Source of the DNA: CAZLFA01 sp964558665
GTDB taxonomy: Bacteria > Desulfobacterota > Syntrophia > Syntrophales > PHBD01
Direction of reading: 5' to 3'
Length of the DNA: 64,000 nucleotides
NCBI GenBank assembly: GCA_964558665.1
Contig: CAZLFA010000002.1
Location: 1-64,000, forward strand
In this document: piece after piece, positions 14,327 to 23,794 of the stretch
How the letters are laid out: every line of letters begins with the position of its first letter
Position numbering within the stretch: position 1 is the first letter of the stretch
Program-made: the position numbers and the translations under genes
Notes under the pieces: generated by a model
What the model was told of the DNA's origin: nothing
The model's database searches: none
Seen by the model: the letters and a program-made list of their open reading frames with translations, nothing else

Positions 14327-15748
14327 TTACCTTCCAATCAGCAACTCCACCGGGCTGATTTCAATGAATGATGCACCGAAACTGTCTCCGTAGTTTCCGG
14401 CTATAATTATTACAAGGTCCTTCTCCTTCAATGTACCATCCTTAAGATGGCTCAATAGAGCCTTCCTGACGAATTCATGGCTGTTTACGGTTCTTTCTAT
14501 GTAATGAGGATAAACGCCGAATGAAAGGCTGAGATGTCTTACTGTGTGCCGGTCATAGCAATGGGCGTATATCGGCCTGCGTCCCCGGAAACCGGCCATG
14601 TTGCGTATGGAGTTTCCTGAAGAACTGTCGGCAACAATCGCTTTCGCATTTAGTTTTACTGCAGCTTCCACGGCGGTTTTAGTCAGGAATGCAGACCGTT
14701 CGTTTGTCAGCACAACCGGAGGGACGTCATGAAGGTCGTTTTGAGTCTTTTCGACTTCGGCGGCAACTCTTGCCATTACTGATACCGATTCCACAGGATA
14801 TGATCCGTTAGCTGTTTCACCGCTCAGCATAATGGCGTCCGTCTTACTGTAAATTGCGCTGGCAATGTCACTCACTTCAGCCCTGGTGGGGCGCGGATTG
14901 CGTATCATTGAATGAAGCATCTGCGTAGCTATAATGACCGGCTTCCTGCGCGATATGCATTTGTTTATAATCATTTTTTGGATGCCCGGTATCTTTTCAT
15001 AAGGTATTTCTATTGCCAGATCGCCGCGGGCAACCATTATGCCATAGGCGTGATCGAGTATCTCGCTGATGTTGTCCACGCCCTGTCTGTTCTCAATCTT
15101 GGCGATGATTTTAATAGGGCTTTTATATTCATCGAGTATTTCCTGAATTGCCAAAACGTCTTCCTTTGATCTCACGAAGGAGTGGGCGATGAAGTCGACT
15201 CCGTTTTCTATGGAGAAGCGTATATACTCCCTGTCCTTCTCCGTAAGAGAAGGCAGCCGAAACTCCACCCGCGGGACGTTTACACTCTTGTATCCTTCAA
15301 TATATCCATCGTTTACGACCCGGCAAATCAGGCTGTTGTTTTTCTTTTCCTTGACAAGGAGGTTCAGCAAACCGTCATCGATGAGTATGTGGCTGTGGGC
15401 CGGCACATCATCAACAAATCCTTCATGACTGACATAGATGCAATCCCTGCTGCCTTCTTTTCCCTTTTCGCCCTTTACAGCTATGGTTTCCCCGCCGGTC
15501 AGGCGGACTTTGTCCCTGACGGCGTTGGTCCTTATTTCCGGACCCTTGGTATCAATCAGCACCGCAATATCTTCAGATACCTTTCTGGCATCGGCGATTA
15601 TCTTTAAAGCCCCTTCCATAGACTGGAATGCCGTATTGAGCCTGATGACGTCCATTCCCGCCCGGTAAAGACGTCCGATAAAGCCGACGTTGCAGTGTTT
15701 GTCGGAAATCGTGGCAACAATTTTTGTCTTCTTCATTTTTCTTTTCAT
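14327..15748 (-). CDS. pyk: Pyruvate kinase
   Basis: 473 aa. It catalyses phosphoenolpyruvate + ADP to pyruvate + ATP in the cytoplasm. Motifs: KIVATISDKHCN and IRLNTAF (family consensus RxNFSHG, here changed to RLNTAFQ), LIDTKGPEIR, the K/Mg site IIAKIENRQGVDNI, MVARGDLAIEIPYEKIPGIQK, ATQMLHSMIRNPRPTRAEVSDIA and DAIMLSGETANGSYPVE. The C-terminal alpha/beta domain (about 345-473) is present. The RLNTAF substitution of the normally conserved NFSHG is a noticeable departure near the active site and recurs in some anaerobe enzymes (recollection). A second ATG 12 bp in (15736) is an alternative start. Confidence 0.95.
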   Translation of the reverse strand: MKRKMKKTKIVATISDKHCNVGFIGRLYRAGMDVIRLNTAFQSMEGALKIIADARKVSEDIAVLIDTKGPEIRTNAVRDKVRLTGGETIAVKGEKGKEGSRDCIYVSHEGFVDDVPAHSHILIDDGLLNLLVKEKKNNSLICRVVNDGYIEGYKSVNVPRVEFRLPSLTEKDREYIRFSIENGVDFIAHSFVRSKEDVLAIQEILDEYKSPIKIIAKIENRQGVDNISEILDHAYGIMVARGDLAIEIPYEKIPGIQKMIINKCISRRKPVIIATQMLHSMIRNPRPTRAEVSDIASAIYSKTDAIMLSGETANGSYPVESVSVMARVAAEVEKTQNDLHDVPPVVLTNERSAFLTKTAVEAAVKLNAKAIVADSSSGNSIRNMAGFRGRRPIYAHCYDRHTVRHLSLSFGVYPHYIERTVNSHEFVRKALLSHLKDGTLKEKDLVIIIAGNYGDSFGASFIEISPVELLIGR

Positions 15749-15845
15749 GCAAACACTTCAGGGGTATCTTGTTGTTTGTTAAGATTGAGTATCAGATTGT
15801 CGTCTTCAGGAAAAGTATTTTTGTCCATAACAATGTCTCCTTTTA

Positions 15846-16298
15846 TTATTTAATCTCAGCAGTGCAGTGCAGTCTGTTTATTGCAGTTGCTGTTGCTCCA
15901 TTGAGATGTTCCTTATGAGCAGCTCTGCGGTATGTTATATCCCTTGCAGCGGCCACAAGCCCTTCAACCTGTCCATTATGAATAAGAAGTTGCATGTTCT
16001 GCCCCAGCCATATTGTACTTCCGCCGTTTTCAGCGGCGGGATATTCGTAGTAGTTGTTGGGAAGTTTTTCATTGATCTGTTTGTTCATGTATGTGTAGAT
16101 CTCTTTTTGAAAATCATGACGAACCAGGGAGAGAAATTTTCTGCCGATAAGATCCGGTCTTGATTGCCGGAAAATCCTCTCTGCTGCCTTATTAACGTAT
16201 ACAAGAACTCCCTTAATGTTGATTGCGAGAATAATATCGCTGTTCATATTGGCTGTCTCACTTACTTTTGTTCTCTGTCCTGCAACATATGCATACAT
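15846..16298 (-). CDS. Single-domain PAS protein
   Basis: 150 aa with one PAS domain (about residues 18-130): DIILAINIKGVLVYVNKAAERIF at the start of the fold, GRKFLSLVRHD, and VEGLVAAARDITYRRAA at its end, the usual S/R-D-I-T junction to an output that is absent here. No transmembrane segment or kinase is present, so it probably senses a small molecule or acts through protein contact. ATG 16298 has GAGGTGA 6 bp upstream. It starts 9 bp after the ArsC-like gene ends on the same strand, suggesting co-transcription. Confidence 0.85.
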   Translation of the reverse strand: MYAYVAGQRTKVSETANMNSDIILAINIKGVLVYVNKAAERIFRQSRPDLIGRKFLSLVRHDFQKEIYTYMNKQINEKLPNNYYEYPAAENGGSTIWLGQNMQLLIHNGQVEGLVAAARDITYRRAAHKEHLNGATATAINRLHCTAEIK

Positions 16299-16307
16299 AA
16301 AATCACC

Positions 16308-16718
16308 TCATGAGATTCTGCCTGACGATGCGGAGATGCGTTCTATTAAATGGATTACCCTGTCCTTAATCAGATCGCGGATCTGACGGAAATCGTCGTC
16401 GGGTAGATCTTTGGGATCAGGAATGCTCCAGTCCTCCCATTTTTTGGCCGGCACGAACGGACATTCGTCGTCACATCCCATCATGATTACATAATCGTAT
16501 TCACCAGGCGGAATATCGTTAAAAGACTTGGATGCACGATTGCTCATGTCGTATCCGATCTCCTCCATCATGGCGACTGCCCTCGGATTCACCTTGCCGG
16601 AGGGACGTGAACCGCAACTGAATGCCTTGATTCTCCCCTGTCCGTAAATTACGGCAAAAGCCTCTGCCATCTGGCTGCGGCATGAATTTTCCACACACAC
16701 AAAAATTACATTTGTCAT
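16308..16718 (-). CDS. ArsC-type arsenate reductase / low-molecular-weight phosphatase family protein
   Basis: 136 aa, LMW-PTP fold. The P-loop CVENSCRSQMAEAF (residues 8-21) matches CX5R with the catalytic cysteine first. The general-acid loop is WEDWSIPDPKD. An internal CGSRPSG (Cys in place of the usual T-x-S/G) and GCDDECP (residues about 81-87) supply the second and third cysteines used by thioredoxin-coupled ArsC for its disulfide relay. This favours arsenate reductase over a tyrosine phosphatase, although no arsenite exporter or ArsR is nearby. The ribosome-binding site is AAAGGAGCAGG. Confidence 0.85.
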   Translation of the reverse strand: MTNVIFVCVENSCRSQMAEAFAVIYGQGRIKAFSCGSRPSGKVNPRAVAMMEEIGYDMSNRASKSFNDIPPGEYDYVIMMGCDDECPFVPAKKWEDWSIPDPKDLPDDDFRQIRDLIKDRVIHLIERISASSGRIS

Positions 16719-16785
16719 TTGTCCTGCTCCTTTATTACCCTAAAATTGTATTTCAGCGTCCTTGCATGTATTTCATAATACTCGG

Positions 16786-19104
16786 TTACCGTCTGCGGTC
16801 ACGCACGTAGACACTCCCCGGTTTCGATTTGGCATAGCTTTTTAACTGGGCCACGATGCCGGATATTTCCTTGAGATCGCTGCTTTCACCGGCGCCCTTC
16901 TGGTCGAGAACAGCCATGGAGACGGAGATAAAGGGAAACCATCTTTCCTGCCCCGATCTGTCGTGGGCGCTGATTCCTCCGGCCTCCCTGTCTTCATGGC
17001 TGTAGAGGCTTCTGATGCCCTCATCGAATCGTGCAATCACGCATTCACAGAACTCATCCGCATCGGCCGCTTCCGTAAGGATGATGAAATCATCCCCGCC
17101 GATGTGTCCGGTGAATACATTTTCATCCCCACATGCCTTCGCGCATTCCCTGAGTATTCCCGCCGTAAAAAGAAGGACTTCGTCGCCCTTCTCGAAGCCA
17201 TATTTGTCGTTGTAGGACTTGAAATTGTCGAGATCAATGAAGATCATGCTGAAAGGCTTATCCTCTTTGCAGTATCTGCAATACTCCTGCTCGATGGCAA
17301 TGTTGCCCGGAAGCCCGGTAAGGGGACTGGCGCCCTTGGCCAGTTCCAGCCTGATACGGGTCATGGTGTCGAGCAGCGTTTGAACGGAAACAACTCCCCG
17401 CAGCAGCCCGTCCTGTGTCACGATGATATTGTCGTAGAGCCGCAACTTGTTTCGGTTCATGGCTGCCTGCGACACAAGCTCAACGGAGGCCGTGATATCG
17501 ACGATAAGAGGCTGCCTGTCCATGATTCTGCCGATGGGCTTTTCATAGTACAGGGCGACGCCGAATTTCTTTCCCAGATGCCGGTCGAGGTGCTGCCGCA
17601 TGATGAGTCCTGACGGCTTGTTGCCGCCGGTAACAACGATTCCGGAAAGATCCGGCGTTTCATCAAAGAGAATCTTCACGTCTTTTACAGGAACTGACTC
17701 ATCGACACTTGCAGCCTTTTCAATGATGTCGTTAATCGGGAAGGCATGTCTCAGAATCTGGTGCCGTCCGTTGCTTCCCAGTGACTGCAGTTTCACAAAC
17801 GCCTCTTCGGAAGTCGCCTGTTTGGGAAAGGAAGGTTTGCCGAGAAAGTACCCCTGTGCGTAATGAACGCCGATGTCGACAAGCGAAGCCAGCTCCGCTT
17901 CCTCTTCCACCCCTTCGGCAATGACTTCGCTGCCGATCTTTTCCGCAAACGCCACCATCGTTTCCATGAGGGCGGTTTTGATCCTGTCCTTGTGGATTCC
18001 CCGGACCAGCGACATATCGATCTTTATATAGTCGGGGCGGAGCTCAGCGATGGACTGAAGAGTGGAAAATCCACAGCCGACGTCATCCACCGCAACCAGA
18101 AATCCCTGTTCCCTGAAATGCCTGAGAATTCTGTTGATCGAAGAGAAATCCTTGATGTGGTGCCTCTCCGTTATTTCAAAGACAATGTTTGCGGGCTTGA
18201 TGCTGAGGTTCCGGAGAAGGCGGACTTCCTCTCCTTCCTTAAACGATACCTCGTTTATGGCTTGCGGATGGACGTTGATGAACAGCTTTTGTCCAGGGCC
18301 CATCTCGCCTATGTTGTTGAGAGCCGATTCGCGGCATGTCTTCTCCAGTTGAAGCAGCAGCCCCTCCTCCTCGGCGAATGTGAAGATATTGTCGGGCTGC
18401 TGAAAATAACTGTCCGAAGGTCCCCTGATCAGCGATTCCCAGCCCAGAACGGCTGCCGAACGTACGGATACGATAGGCTGATAGACGGAACGGAGTTTAC
18501 GGGCGGCGAGGATGTCGTTGAACTCAGGGAGGTATCGCATCGACTGTTTCCTGATAAACCCTTTAGCCAGTCCGTATGCTTTTTTTGTTGCATTGTACAA
18601 CTGAACTTCCACACTGGGGTTTCTCTCCGTGATGATTGCGTAACCTATATGGATATCGATGTCGCGACCGGCGATCCGCTTGAACTCGGCGTTCATATTT
18701 TCCCTGATGTGTTTCCTGTAGGCAATGGAAAGGTTTTCCAGCGTGGCCAGGGTTGGTGACACGGGTGCTTCGGTGATAAGGACAAAGTCGTCTCCCCACA
18801 GGCTTTCCGCCGCCAGTACCTTGACCTTCTTTTTGTACAGCTCATTCAACCCGCGAGCCAGTGTATCATTGAACAGTTCTATGATGTATTTGGCTATATC
18901 AAATCCTGCTCCTTCTTCAATTTCGTGCAGCCGGGCGATATCGAAATAGAAGAGAAGAACTTTTTTCCCTTTGCACAGACTGGCCGCTATTTTGTCCACG
19001 ACTTCCTGGTTTTTTCTCAGATTACCGAGATTTATCAGTTGACCGTCGCCTCTCTTTGCCGGCGGATTAGTTTCGTTGCTTATGGTTATCCCTATCTGTT
19101 TCAT
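16786..19104 (-). CDS. GGDEF-EAL-CBS-GGDEF cyclic-di-GMP protein
   Basis: 772 aa, soluble. Residues about 45-195 form a degenerate GGDEF-like fold (signature reduced to WGDDFVLI). EAL phosphodiesterase domain about 204-440: the motif is ESLIRG rather than EALLR, but the catalytic set is kept (FINVHPQ Asn, FEITER Glu, VDDVGCG Asp pair, YIKIDMSLV Lys, IAEGVEEE Glu, YAQGYFLG Gln). Paired CBS region about 455-600 (DLSGIVVTGGNKPSGLI; LYDNIIVTQDGLLRGVV). C-terminal GGDEF domain about 610-770, with GHIGGDDFIIL and DLDNFKSYND intact. It therefore could both make and degrade c-di-GMP, with CBS domains as nucleotide sensors between. ATG 19104 has AAAGGAGGT upstream. Confidence 0.9.
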   Translation of the reverse strand: MKQIGITISNETNPPAKRGDGQLINLGNLRKNQEVVDKIAASLCKGKKVLLFYFDIARLHEIEEGAGFDIAKYIIELFNDTLARGLNELYKKKVKVLAAESLWGDDFVLITEAPVSPTLATLENLSIAYRKHIRENMNAEFKRIAGRDIDIHIGYAIITERNPSVEVQLYNATKKAYGLAKGFIRKQSMRYLPEFNDILAARKLRSVYQPIVSVRSAAVLGWESLIRGPSDSYFQQPDNIFTFAEEEGLLLQLEKTCRESALNNIGEMGPGQKLFINVHPQAINEVSFKEGEEVRLLRNLSIKPANIVFEITERHHIKDFSSINRILRHFREQGFLVAVDDVGCGFSTLQSIAELRPDYIKIDMSLVRGIHKDRIKTALMETMVAFAEKIGSEVIAEGVEEEAELASLVDIGVHYAQGYFLGKPSFPKQATSEEAFVKLQSLGSNGRHQILRHAFPINDIIEKAASVDESVPVKDVKILFDETPDLSGIVVTGGNKPSGLIMRQHLDRHLGKKFGVALYYEKPIGRIMDRQPLIVDITASVELVSQAAMNRNKLRLYDNIIVTQDGLLRGVVSVQTLLDTMTRIRLELAKGASPLTGLPGNIAIEQEYCRYCKEDKPFSMIFIDLDNFKSYNDKYGFEKGDEVLLFTAGILRECAKACGDENVFTGHIGGDDFIILTEAADADEFCECVIARFDEGIRSLYSHEDREAGGISAHDRSGQERWFPFISVSMAVLDQKGAGESSDLKEISGIVAQLKSYAKSKPGSVYVRDRRR

Positions 19105-19259
19105 TTTTCTTACCTCCTTTATGAGGTTGCATCCATGTACACCGGTTCACTTCATGATGGCAATTATCCTATACGATTGTTGCAGTCTTATTAAGAGAGC
19201 TTCAATATTCTGTTAAAACAATCCACAGGAGTGGAACCATTGATATCTTCAGGGGATGG

Positions 19260-19478
19260 TCATCTTTTATATTTGAATCTGATGTTGCGGGCAATGAGGA
19301 TGGAGAGAAAGTCGCGTATTTTGGCATTACTGGTCAACCTTTCGAATTCAATGCGGTATGCAGAAAGCATGGCGTCAACAGAGATGCCCAGATCATTTGC
19401 CAGAATGTCCAGGGCATCGACATGTTTTCTGTTTTCTCCCTCATCCTTACAGATAACAATACGGCTTCTCATGTTCAT
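19260..19478 (-). CDS. Small helical protein resembling DUF3562
   Basis: 72 aa, basic, predicted three helices with no membrane segment. The run DALDILANDLGISVDAMLSAYRIEFERL followed by AKIRDFLSILIARNIR is the pattern of DUF3562 proteins, which look like a DNA-binding-like helix set of unknown role. It is monocistronic here, with the long GAK array starting divergently about 260 bp away. The intervening sequence (19479-19737) shows no other gene. Confidence 0.6.
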   Translation of the reverse strand: MNMRSRIVICKDEGENRKHVDALDILANDLGISVDAMLSAYRIEFERLTSNAKIRDFLSILIARNIRFKYKR

Positions 19479-19737
19479 AAATGGCCTGCCTTCATGGAGT
19501 GATGTTTTTTGCCGGGATGAAATAAACCCTTTTTTTGTTGCAGGACGATTACAATTTGGTGAATTTGATATGAAATGACTTTATAGGCCCCGGGAGCCGC
19601 TCTATTACTGGTGCTGGGACACCTGCTTAATTCACGATTATTTAACGAAGCTGTAATCACCGTTAAACAATTGCCGCGTATATGACCAGAAATCATAAAT
19701 ATTAAAACTGCTGCATTGCAGTATGCGGGATAGGTAC

Positions 19738-20886
19738 ATGAAGAAGAAAAACAGGCATGATGAACGGGAAGCGCATCTTCAGGAAAATGAAATCACTGAG
19801 TGGGATCAACAGGCTTATCAGCAGCTTGTATCCGTAGAGCTGACGCCGCAGCAGATGCATCAAATCAGCAATCCGGAAGTGACCTATGAAAGAGAGGATT
19901 CCGTTCTCGCTGTCCACTGGCATCCGGAGATGGTTCCTGTCGGACTTGTCAGGGAGCGTCTGGACAAGATGTTCCCCAACGCCTCCGACAAACTGTTTAT
20001 ACCGACTCAGCACAACACAATCATGTCATGGGACGGTCTGGCCGGCGTGGAAGTCGATTGTCAGGCCAGAGAATTTAACCGGAAGATACAACTCTTGTTC
20101 CATTTCCGTAATGAACAGCTTGCCGATGCGGTCGTACTGAAATCCATGCTGGCCCATACTTACCAGTACCGTCAGTCTCAGCTTTTTGACTATTTGGAAA
20201 CGGCAATAAACCCGGTGTTCAAAGACCGGCTCCAGGAAGCAGTTCGCCTGACGGGCATGGACGAGGATATCGTAACCTTTACCAGAGTTCATGCCTGCAA
20301 GTTGCTGAAGCTTATTAACACAAATCATTCCTGTACTCCGGAAATTTCCATAAAAAACAAACTGGTGACAAACTATTTCAACATGCTTCGTGAGTTTTAC
20401 GATGATTATATTATCGACAAGGCAATCATACTACTGCTTGAAATCAAGAAGGTCGTAAAGAAACATTTTCCGCCCGACTATTTCTATGACGTAAATGAAA
20501 TAATCGAGGAGGCAAGAACTCACGGGGCGGGAATAGTAGTGCCCCATCCCGAGCAGTTTTGGCCCGTCCTGCTTGCAGAGTATGATGTCGACGGCATCGA
20601 GGTTTGGAATCCTCAATCGCGCGAGTTCACAGAATTTCTCATCCAGGTGGTAATCAGGAAAAACAGGAGCCGCAAGAACACGGAGCGCCCGATACTGGTT
20701 ATGATGGGTGATGACTGTCATTTGAGTGAAAAGCTTCTGCCCCGCGACATGCAGAGGCCGGACAGAATCAGCCGTGAAGTGGGGTATCAGCCGGCCTGGC
20801 ATGAGATCAGCGTCCGCAAGAGCCTCAAGATGGGAAATTTCGACCGCAGGTGCATAATGGAAGAATACAGGAACCGCCTGCTTTAA
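19738..20886 (+). CDS. PHP-domain-like metal-dependent phosphoesterase, first gene of the GAK locus
   Basis: 382 aa from ATG 19738 (ATAGG upstream; an ATG at 19723 is possible). PHP-type metal motifs occur in order: VHWHPE (H-x-H, residues about 58-63), QHN near 89, a central helical insertion, VPHPEQFWP near 262, DGIEVWNPQS (PHP motif III) and MMGDDCHL (motif IV, G-x-D-x-H). This points to a polymerase/histidinol-phosphatase-like TIM barrel that hydrolyses a phosphoester, but the sequence is far from characterised members and the substrate is unknown. It lies 36 bp upstream of an amphi-Trp gene and opens the array up to rapZ. Confidence 0.6.
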   Translation: MKKKNRHDEREAHLQENEITEWDQQAYQQLVSVELTPQQMHQISNPEVTYEREDSVLAVHWHPEMVPVGLVRERLDKMFPNASDKLFIPTQHNTIMSWDGLAGVEVDCQAREFNRKIQLLFHFRNEQLADAVVLKSMLAHTYQYRQSQLFDYLETAINPVFKDRLQEAVRLTGMDEDIVTFTRVHACKLLKLINTNHSCTPEISIKNKLVTNYFNMLREFYDDYIIDKAIILLLEIKKVVKKHFPPDYFYDVNEIIEEARTHGAGIVVPHPEQFWPVLLAEYDVDGIEVWNPQSREFTEFLIQVVIRKNRSRKNTERPILVMMGDDCHLSEKLLPRDMQRPDRISREVGYQPAWHEISVRKSLKMGNFDRRCIMEEYRNRLL

Positions 20887-20922
20887 AAGTGTGGAAACGA
20901 AAAAAAGAGAGGGGGATTGCAT

Positions 20923-21201
20923 ATGGGATCAGACAAGGAGTTTCGTCATGAATCTATTCAGGACAGGGACAGCATTATCAGATACCTTACAACGTTTTCA
21001 GAGGGATTTCAAAAGGGAGAGATAGAATTTCGCGCCGGCACGGATGAGATCGTAATCAGGCCTGCAGGACTGATACAGATGGAGGTCAAGGCTAAAAGCA
21101 CGGAGAGGAAATCGAAGCTTAATATCAAGTTCAGTTGGAAGGAAACGCCGGAAGGACGCGGAAAGACAAAGCTGCGAATTGCGCCGGCGCACCAGAAGTA
21201 A
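20923..21201 (+). CDS. Amphi-Trp domain protein
   Basis: 92 aa from ATG 20923, with AGAGGGGG upstream. It is a single small domain: a helix (RDSIIRYLTTFSEGFQKGEI), then an amphipathic strand pair ending in LIQMEVKAK and SKLNIKFSWKE, the tryptophan of which gives the family its name (amphi-Trp, TIGR04354 as I recall). These proteins are encoded in GAK loci and their role is unknown; by their size and abundance they could be carriers or substrates of the neighbouring kinases and ATP-grasp enzyme (inference). The following PhoU-phosphotransferase gene starts 15 bp after its stop. Confidence 0.85.
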   Translation: MGSDKEFRHESIQDRDSIIRYLTTFSEGFQKGEIEFRAGTDEIVIRPAGLIQMEVKAKSTERKSKLNIKFSWKETPEGRGKTKLRIAPAHQK

Positions 21202-21215
21202 ACAGGGGTTTATTG

Positions 21216-22880
21216 ATGGCAAACAGGTCCGGTCAGGCAAGGCGCAAACATACTCTTTTCGATTACGAAGGACTGCGGGAAAATTTCCGGTTTCTCGTCC
21301 TAAAAATCAGACAGCAATTGAGCGATGCGGCGGGTGCACTGGACAGAACGGAAAAGTGCATTCCCGACAAGATCAGGATTCGCGAAGATTTTATCGATAA
21401 TCTCAAGCAGATCATAGAGCGGAAGAGCTATAAGAAAATCCTGAACTCCAATCCGGATGAAAAGGTTGTCATCCGCATAATGGGTTCTATGATCAATGTT
21501 ACAGGCAATCTGGAAAAAATCGGAGACTATGCGATCAGCATCATCATCCAGACGGGATATTACAAGGAATCCGCCTTTCTTCGCAACTTTGACTATAATG
21601 CATATTTCAGGGAAATATTTGCCGCCATGGACCAGATAGAATACAGCCTGGTTTACGGCGACATAAAAGGCGCTCTTACAATATGCAAGGTTGAAATGAG
21701 TCTGGACAGGTTCTTCAAGGATGATTTCGACAAGATCATGGAACATCTCCAACGGGGAACGCAGGTCGCGGACGCCATCACGACATTCAATATTATCCGC
21801 TATCTCGAAAGAATAGGGGATTCCCTGTTGAATATAGGGGAGTCCATTCTGTCCGCCTATGCGGGCACAAAGCTGAAAATATATGAATACTCGGCGCTGA
21901 ATGACACGCTGAAGGCCGATTTTGAAGATATACAACTGGAGCATATAGGGATCGAAACGAAATCCGGCTGCAGGATTGAAAAGATCATAGACAAATCGCC
22001 GAGAAATCAGCGGGAAGTAATTTTCAAGGAAGGCGATGCAGCGAAGATTGTAAATGAAAAAAACAGGATAAACCTCTGGGAGGACCTGATGCCGGGACTT
22101 GTTCCCAAGATATACGGATTCCAGAGTTACGGCGATAAGGCCTTTATCCTCCTTGAATACCTGCGTGGTCAGAATTTTCAGCAGATCCTGCTGGGGGAGG
22201 ATGAAGCAACATGTCTGCATGTGCTGACGCATATCACCGCCTCGCTGGAGAAAATATGGGAAAGTACAAAAAAAGACGGGCCCTGCCATGCCGGTTTCAT
22301 GAAACAGCTTACGACCAAAATAAACGAAGTTTACGATATTCATCCCGGCCTTCAGGCGAAACCCATGAGCATCGGCGGCATTGAAAGACCGCCCCTGGAG
22401 GACATAATCAGGAAAGCCGGAGATATTGAAAACAGCCTGCCGGCTCCTTTCAGCGTATTCATTCACGGGGACTTCAACACCGACAACATAATATTCAACC
22501 AAAAGGATAAAAGCCTGCATTTCATCGATCTGAACAGATCGGCCGATATGGACTATGTTCAGGACATATCTGTGTTTGCCGTTTCCAACTTCAGGATACC
22601 CGGCTTTTCCCCGGTCATACGCGAGCGTCTGTTTCAGGTTATCGTCGCCTTTCTTAATTTTACCCGTGATTATGCGGCGCGTCACGGGGACGATACATTT
22701 GAAGCAAGATTGGCGCTTGGTTTGTGCCGTTCGTTCATTACGTCAACGCGCTTTGAGGTAAAAGAGGACTTTTCAAGAGAGATGTTCATGCGGGCTGCGT
22801 ATCTTCTCGACAGGGTTATCACCTATCGGGGGAACAATTGGGCGGACTTCCGCGTATCCGACAATATATTTGTATTGTAG
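21216..22880 (+). CDS. PhoU domain fused to an aminoglycoside-phosphotransferase-like kinase
   Basis: 554 aa from ATG 21216, with CAGGGG upstream. Residues about 10-225 are a PhoU-like helical bundle (IRIMGSMINVTGNLEKIGDYA and IIRYLERIGDSLLNIGE are the two E-R/K-I-G-D metal-binding repeats). Residues about 245-554 form a protein-kinase-like fold of the APH/HSK2 group: EVIFKEGDAAKIV (ATP lysine), AFILLEYLRG hinge, VFIHGDFNTDNIIF (catalytic HGDxxxxN) and LHFIDLNRSADMD (Mg2+ Asp). It probably phosphorylates a small molecule or protein, with the PhoU half as a regulatory or docking unit. It is part of the GAK array, 36 bp before the ATP-grasp gene. The exact substrate is unknown. Confidence 0.85.
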   Translation: MANRSGQARRKHTLFDYEGLRENFRFLVLKIRQQLSDAAGALDRTEKCIPDKIRIREDFIDNLKQIIERKSYKKILNSNPDEKVVIRIMGSMINVTGNLEKIGDYAISIIIQTGYYKESAFLRNFDYNAYFREIFAAMDQIEYSLVYGDIKGALTICKVEMSLDRFFKDDFDKIMEHLQRGTQVADAITTFNIIRYLERIGDSLLNIGESILSAYAGTKLKIYEYSALNDTLKADFEDIQLEHIGIETKSGCRIEKIIDKSPRNQREVIFKEGDAAKIVNEKNRINLWEDLMPGLVPKIYGFQSYGDKAFILLEYLRGQNFQQILLGEDEATCLHVLTHITASLEKIWESTKKDGPCHAGFMKQLTTKINEVYDIHPGLQAKPMSIGGIERPPLEDIIRKAGDIENSLPAPFSVFIHGDFNTDNIIFNQKDKSLHFIDLNRSADMDYVQDISVFAVSNFRIPGFSPVIRERLFQVIVAFLNFTRDYAARHGDDTFEARLALGLCRSFITSTRFEVKEDFSREMFMRAAYLLDRVITYRGNNWADFRVSDNIFVL

Positions 22881-22915
22881 TTTATATTTAACGGGAAAAT
22901 CAAAGGGAGACGGGA

Positions 22916-23794
22916 ATGAAAAAAATCGGCGTGATCGGCATTAAAGACGGCTGGTCGACAGAGAAACTTCTTGAAAGCGTGGAACGTGAAACTGGATTCA
23001 GGATGCTGATCGAAATGAGCAGAATTCGTTATGACTCAGACAAGAATACGGTTTACCAGGGAAAAGACAATTTGCTTAATCTGGATGCGATAATCATAAA
23101 GAAGCTGGGTCCGACCGGCAAACCGGACCATATTCAGAGGCTTGAAATACTGGATCATATAGGCAAATGCGGCGTTCGACTGTTTTCCGATCCGTTTAGC
23201 ATCATCAGATGCATGGATCGGATGAACTGTTCCATGATCCTGAGGCGCGCGGGAATTCCCATGCCGCCTACCGTGATGACTGAAGACGCCGATGAAGCGG
23301 CGGAAGCCGTGCATCGCTTCGGCAGGGCTGTCCTGAAGCCTCTCTTTTCCACAAAGGCCAGAGGGATGATAGTTCTGAAGGATAACGATCCGTATCTTCC
23401 CGAAAGGATCCATGCCTTCAGAAATGACGGCAACAGAATTCTCTATATTCAAAAAATGGTCGAAATTCCCGGACGCGATCTGGGAGTGGCATTTCTGGAC
23501 GGCGAATATATCGGAACCTATGCAAGAGTCGGAAAAAAGGATTCATGGAACACGACGACGCTAAACGGAGGAACCTACGAGCCTTACGAGCCGGGTCGGG
23601 ACATAATCGAACTGGCGAGAAAAGCGCAGGCCGCCTTTAATCTCAGTTTTACCTGCGTCGATGTGGCGGAAACGCCGGAAGGTCCGATGGTGTTTGAAGT
23701 GTCTGCACTCGGCGGCTTCCGCGGACTCTGGGAATCCGGAGGAATGGACGTTGCGTCGATGATCGTGAAACATGTCGCGGAGTCTCTTTCATGA
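22916..23794 (+). CDS. GAK system ATP-grasp enzyme
   Basis: 292 aa, RimK-like ATP-grasp fold. The N-terminal subdomain has KKIGVIGIKDGWSTEKLLESVE. The ATP-binding lid is VLKPLFSTKARGM, the hinge and phosphate region is YIQKMVEIPGRDLGVAF, and the metal-binding end is VFEVSALGGFRGLWESGG, where the E is kept but the usual Asn is Ser. Enzymes of this fold ligate a carboxylate to an amine or thiol through an acyl phosphate. This subfamily is the one named from the GAK gene set (TIGR04356 as I recall), whose substrate is unknown. Its stop overlaps the start of the HprK-related gene by 4 bp (ATGA). Confidence 0.88.
   Translation: MKKIGVIGIKDGWSTEKLLESVERETGFRMLIEMSRIRYDSDKNTVYQGKDNLLNLDAIIIKKLGPTGKPDHIQRLEILDHIGKCGVRLFSDPFSIIRCMDRMNCSMILRRAGIPMPPTVMTEDADEAAEAVHRFGRAVLKPLFSTKARGMIVLKDNDPYLPERIHAFRNDGNRILYIQKMVEIPGRDLGVAFLDGEYIGTYARVGKKDSWNTTTLNGGTYEPYEPGRDIIELARKAQAAFNLSFTCVDVAETPEGPMVFEVSALGGFRGLWESGGMDVASMIVKHVAESLS

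Noticed and set aside
21300..22685. Long open frame (461 codons) on the minus strand
   Set aside because: It is antisense to the PhoU-phosphotransferase gene, has no recognisable motif or ribosome-binding site, and mirrors codon bias of the real gene.
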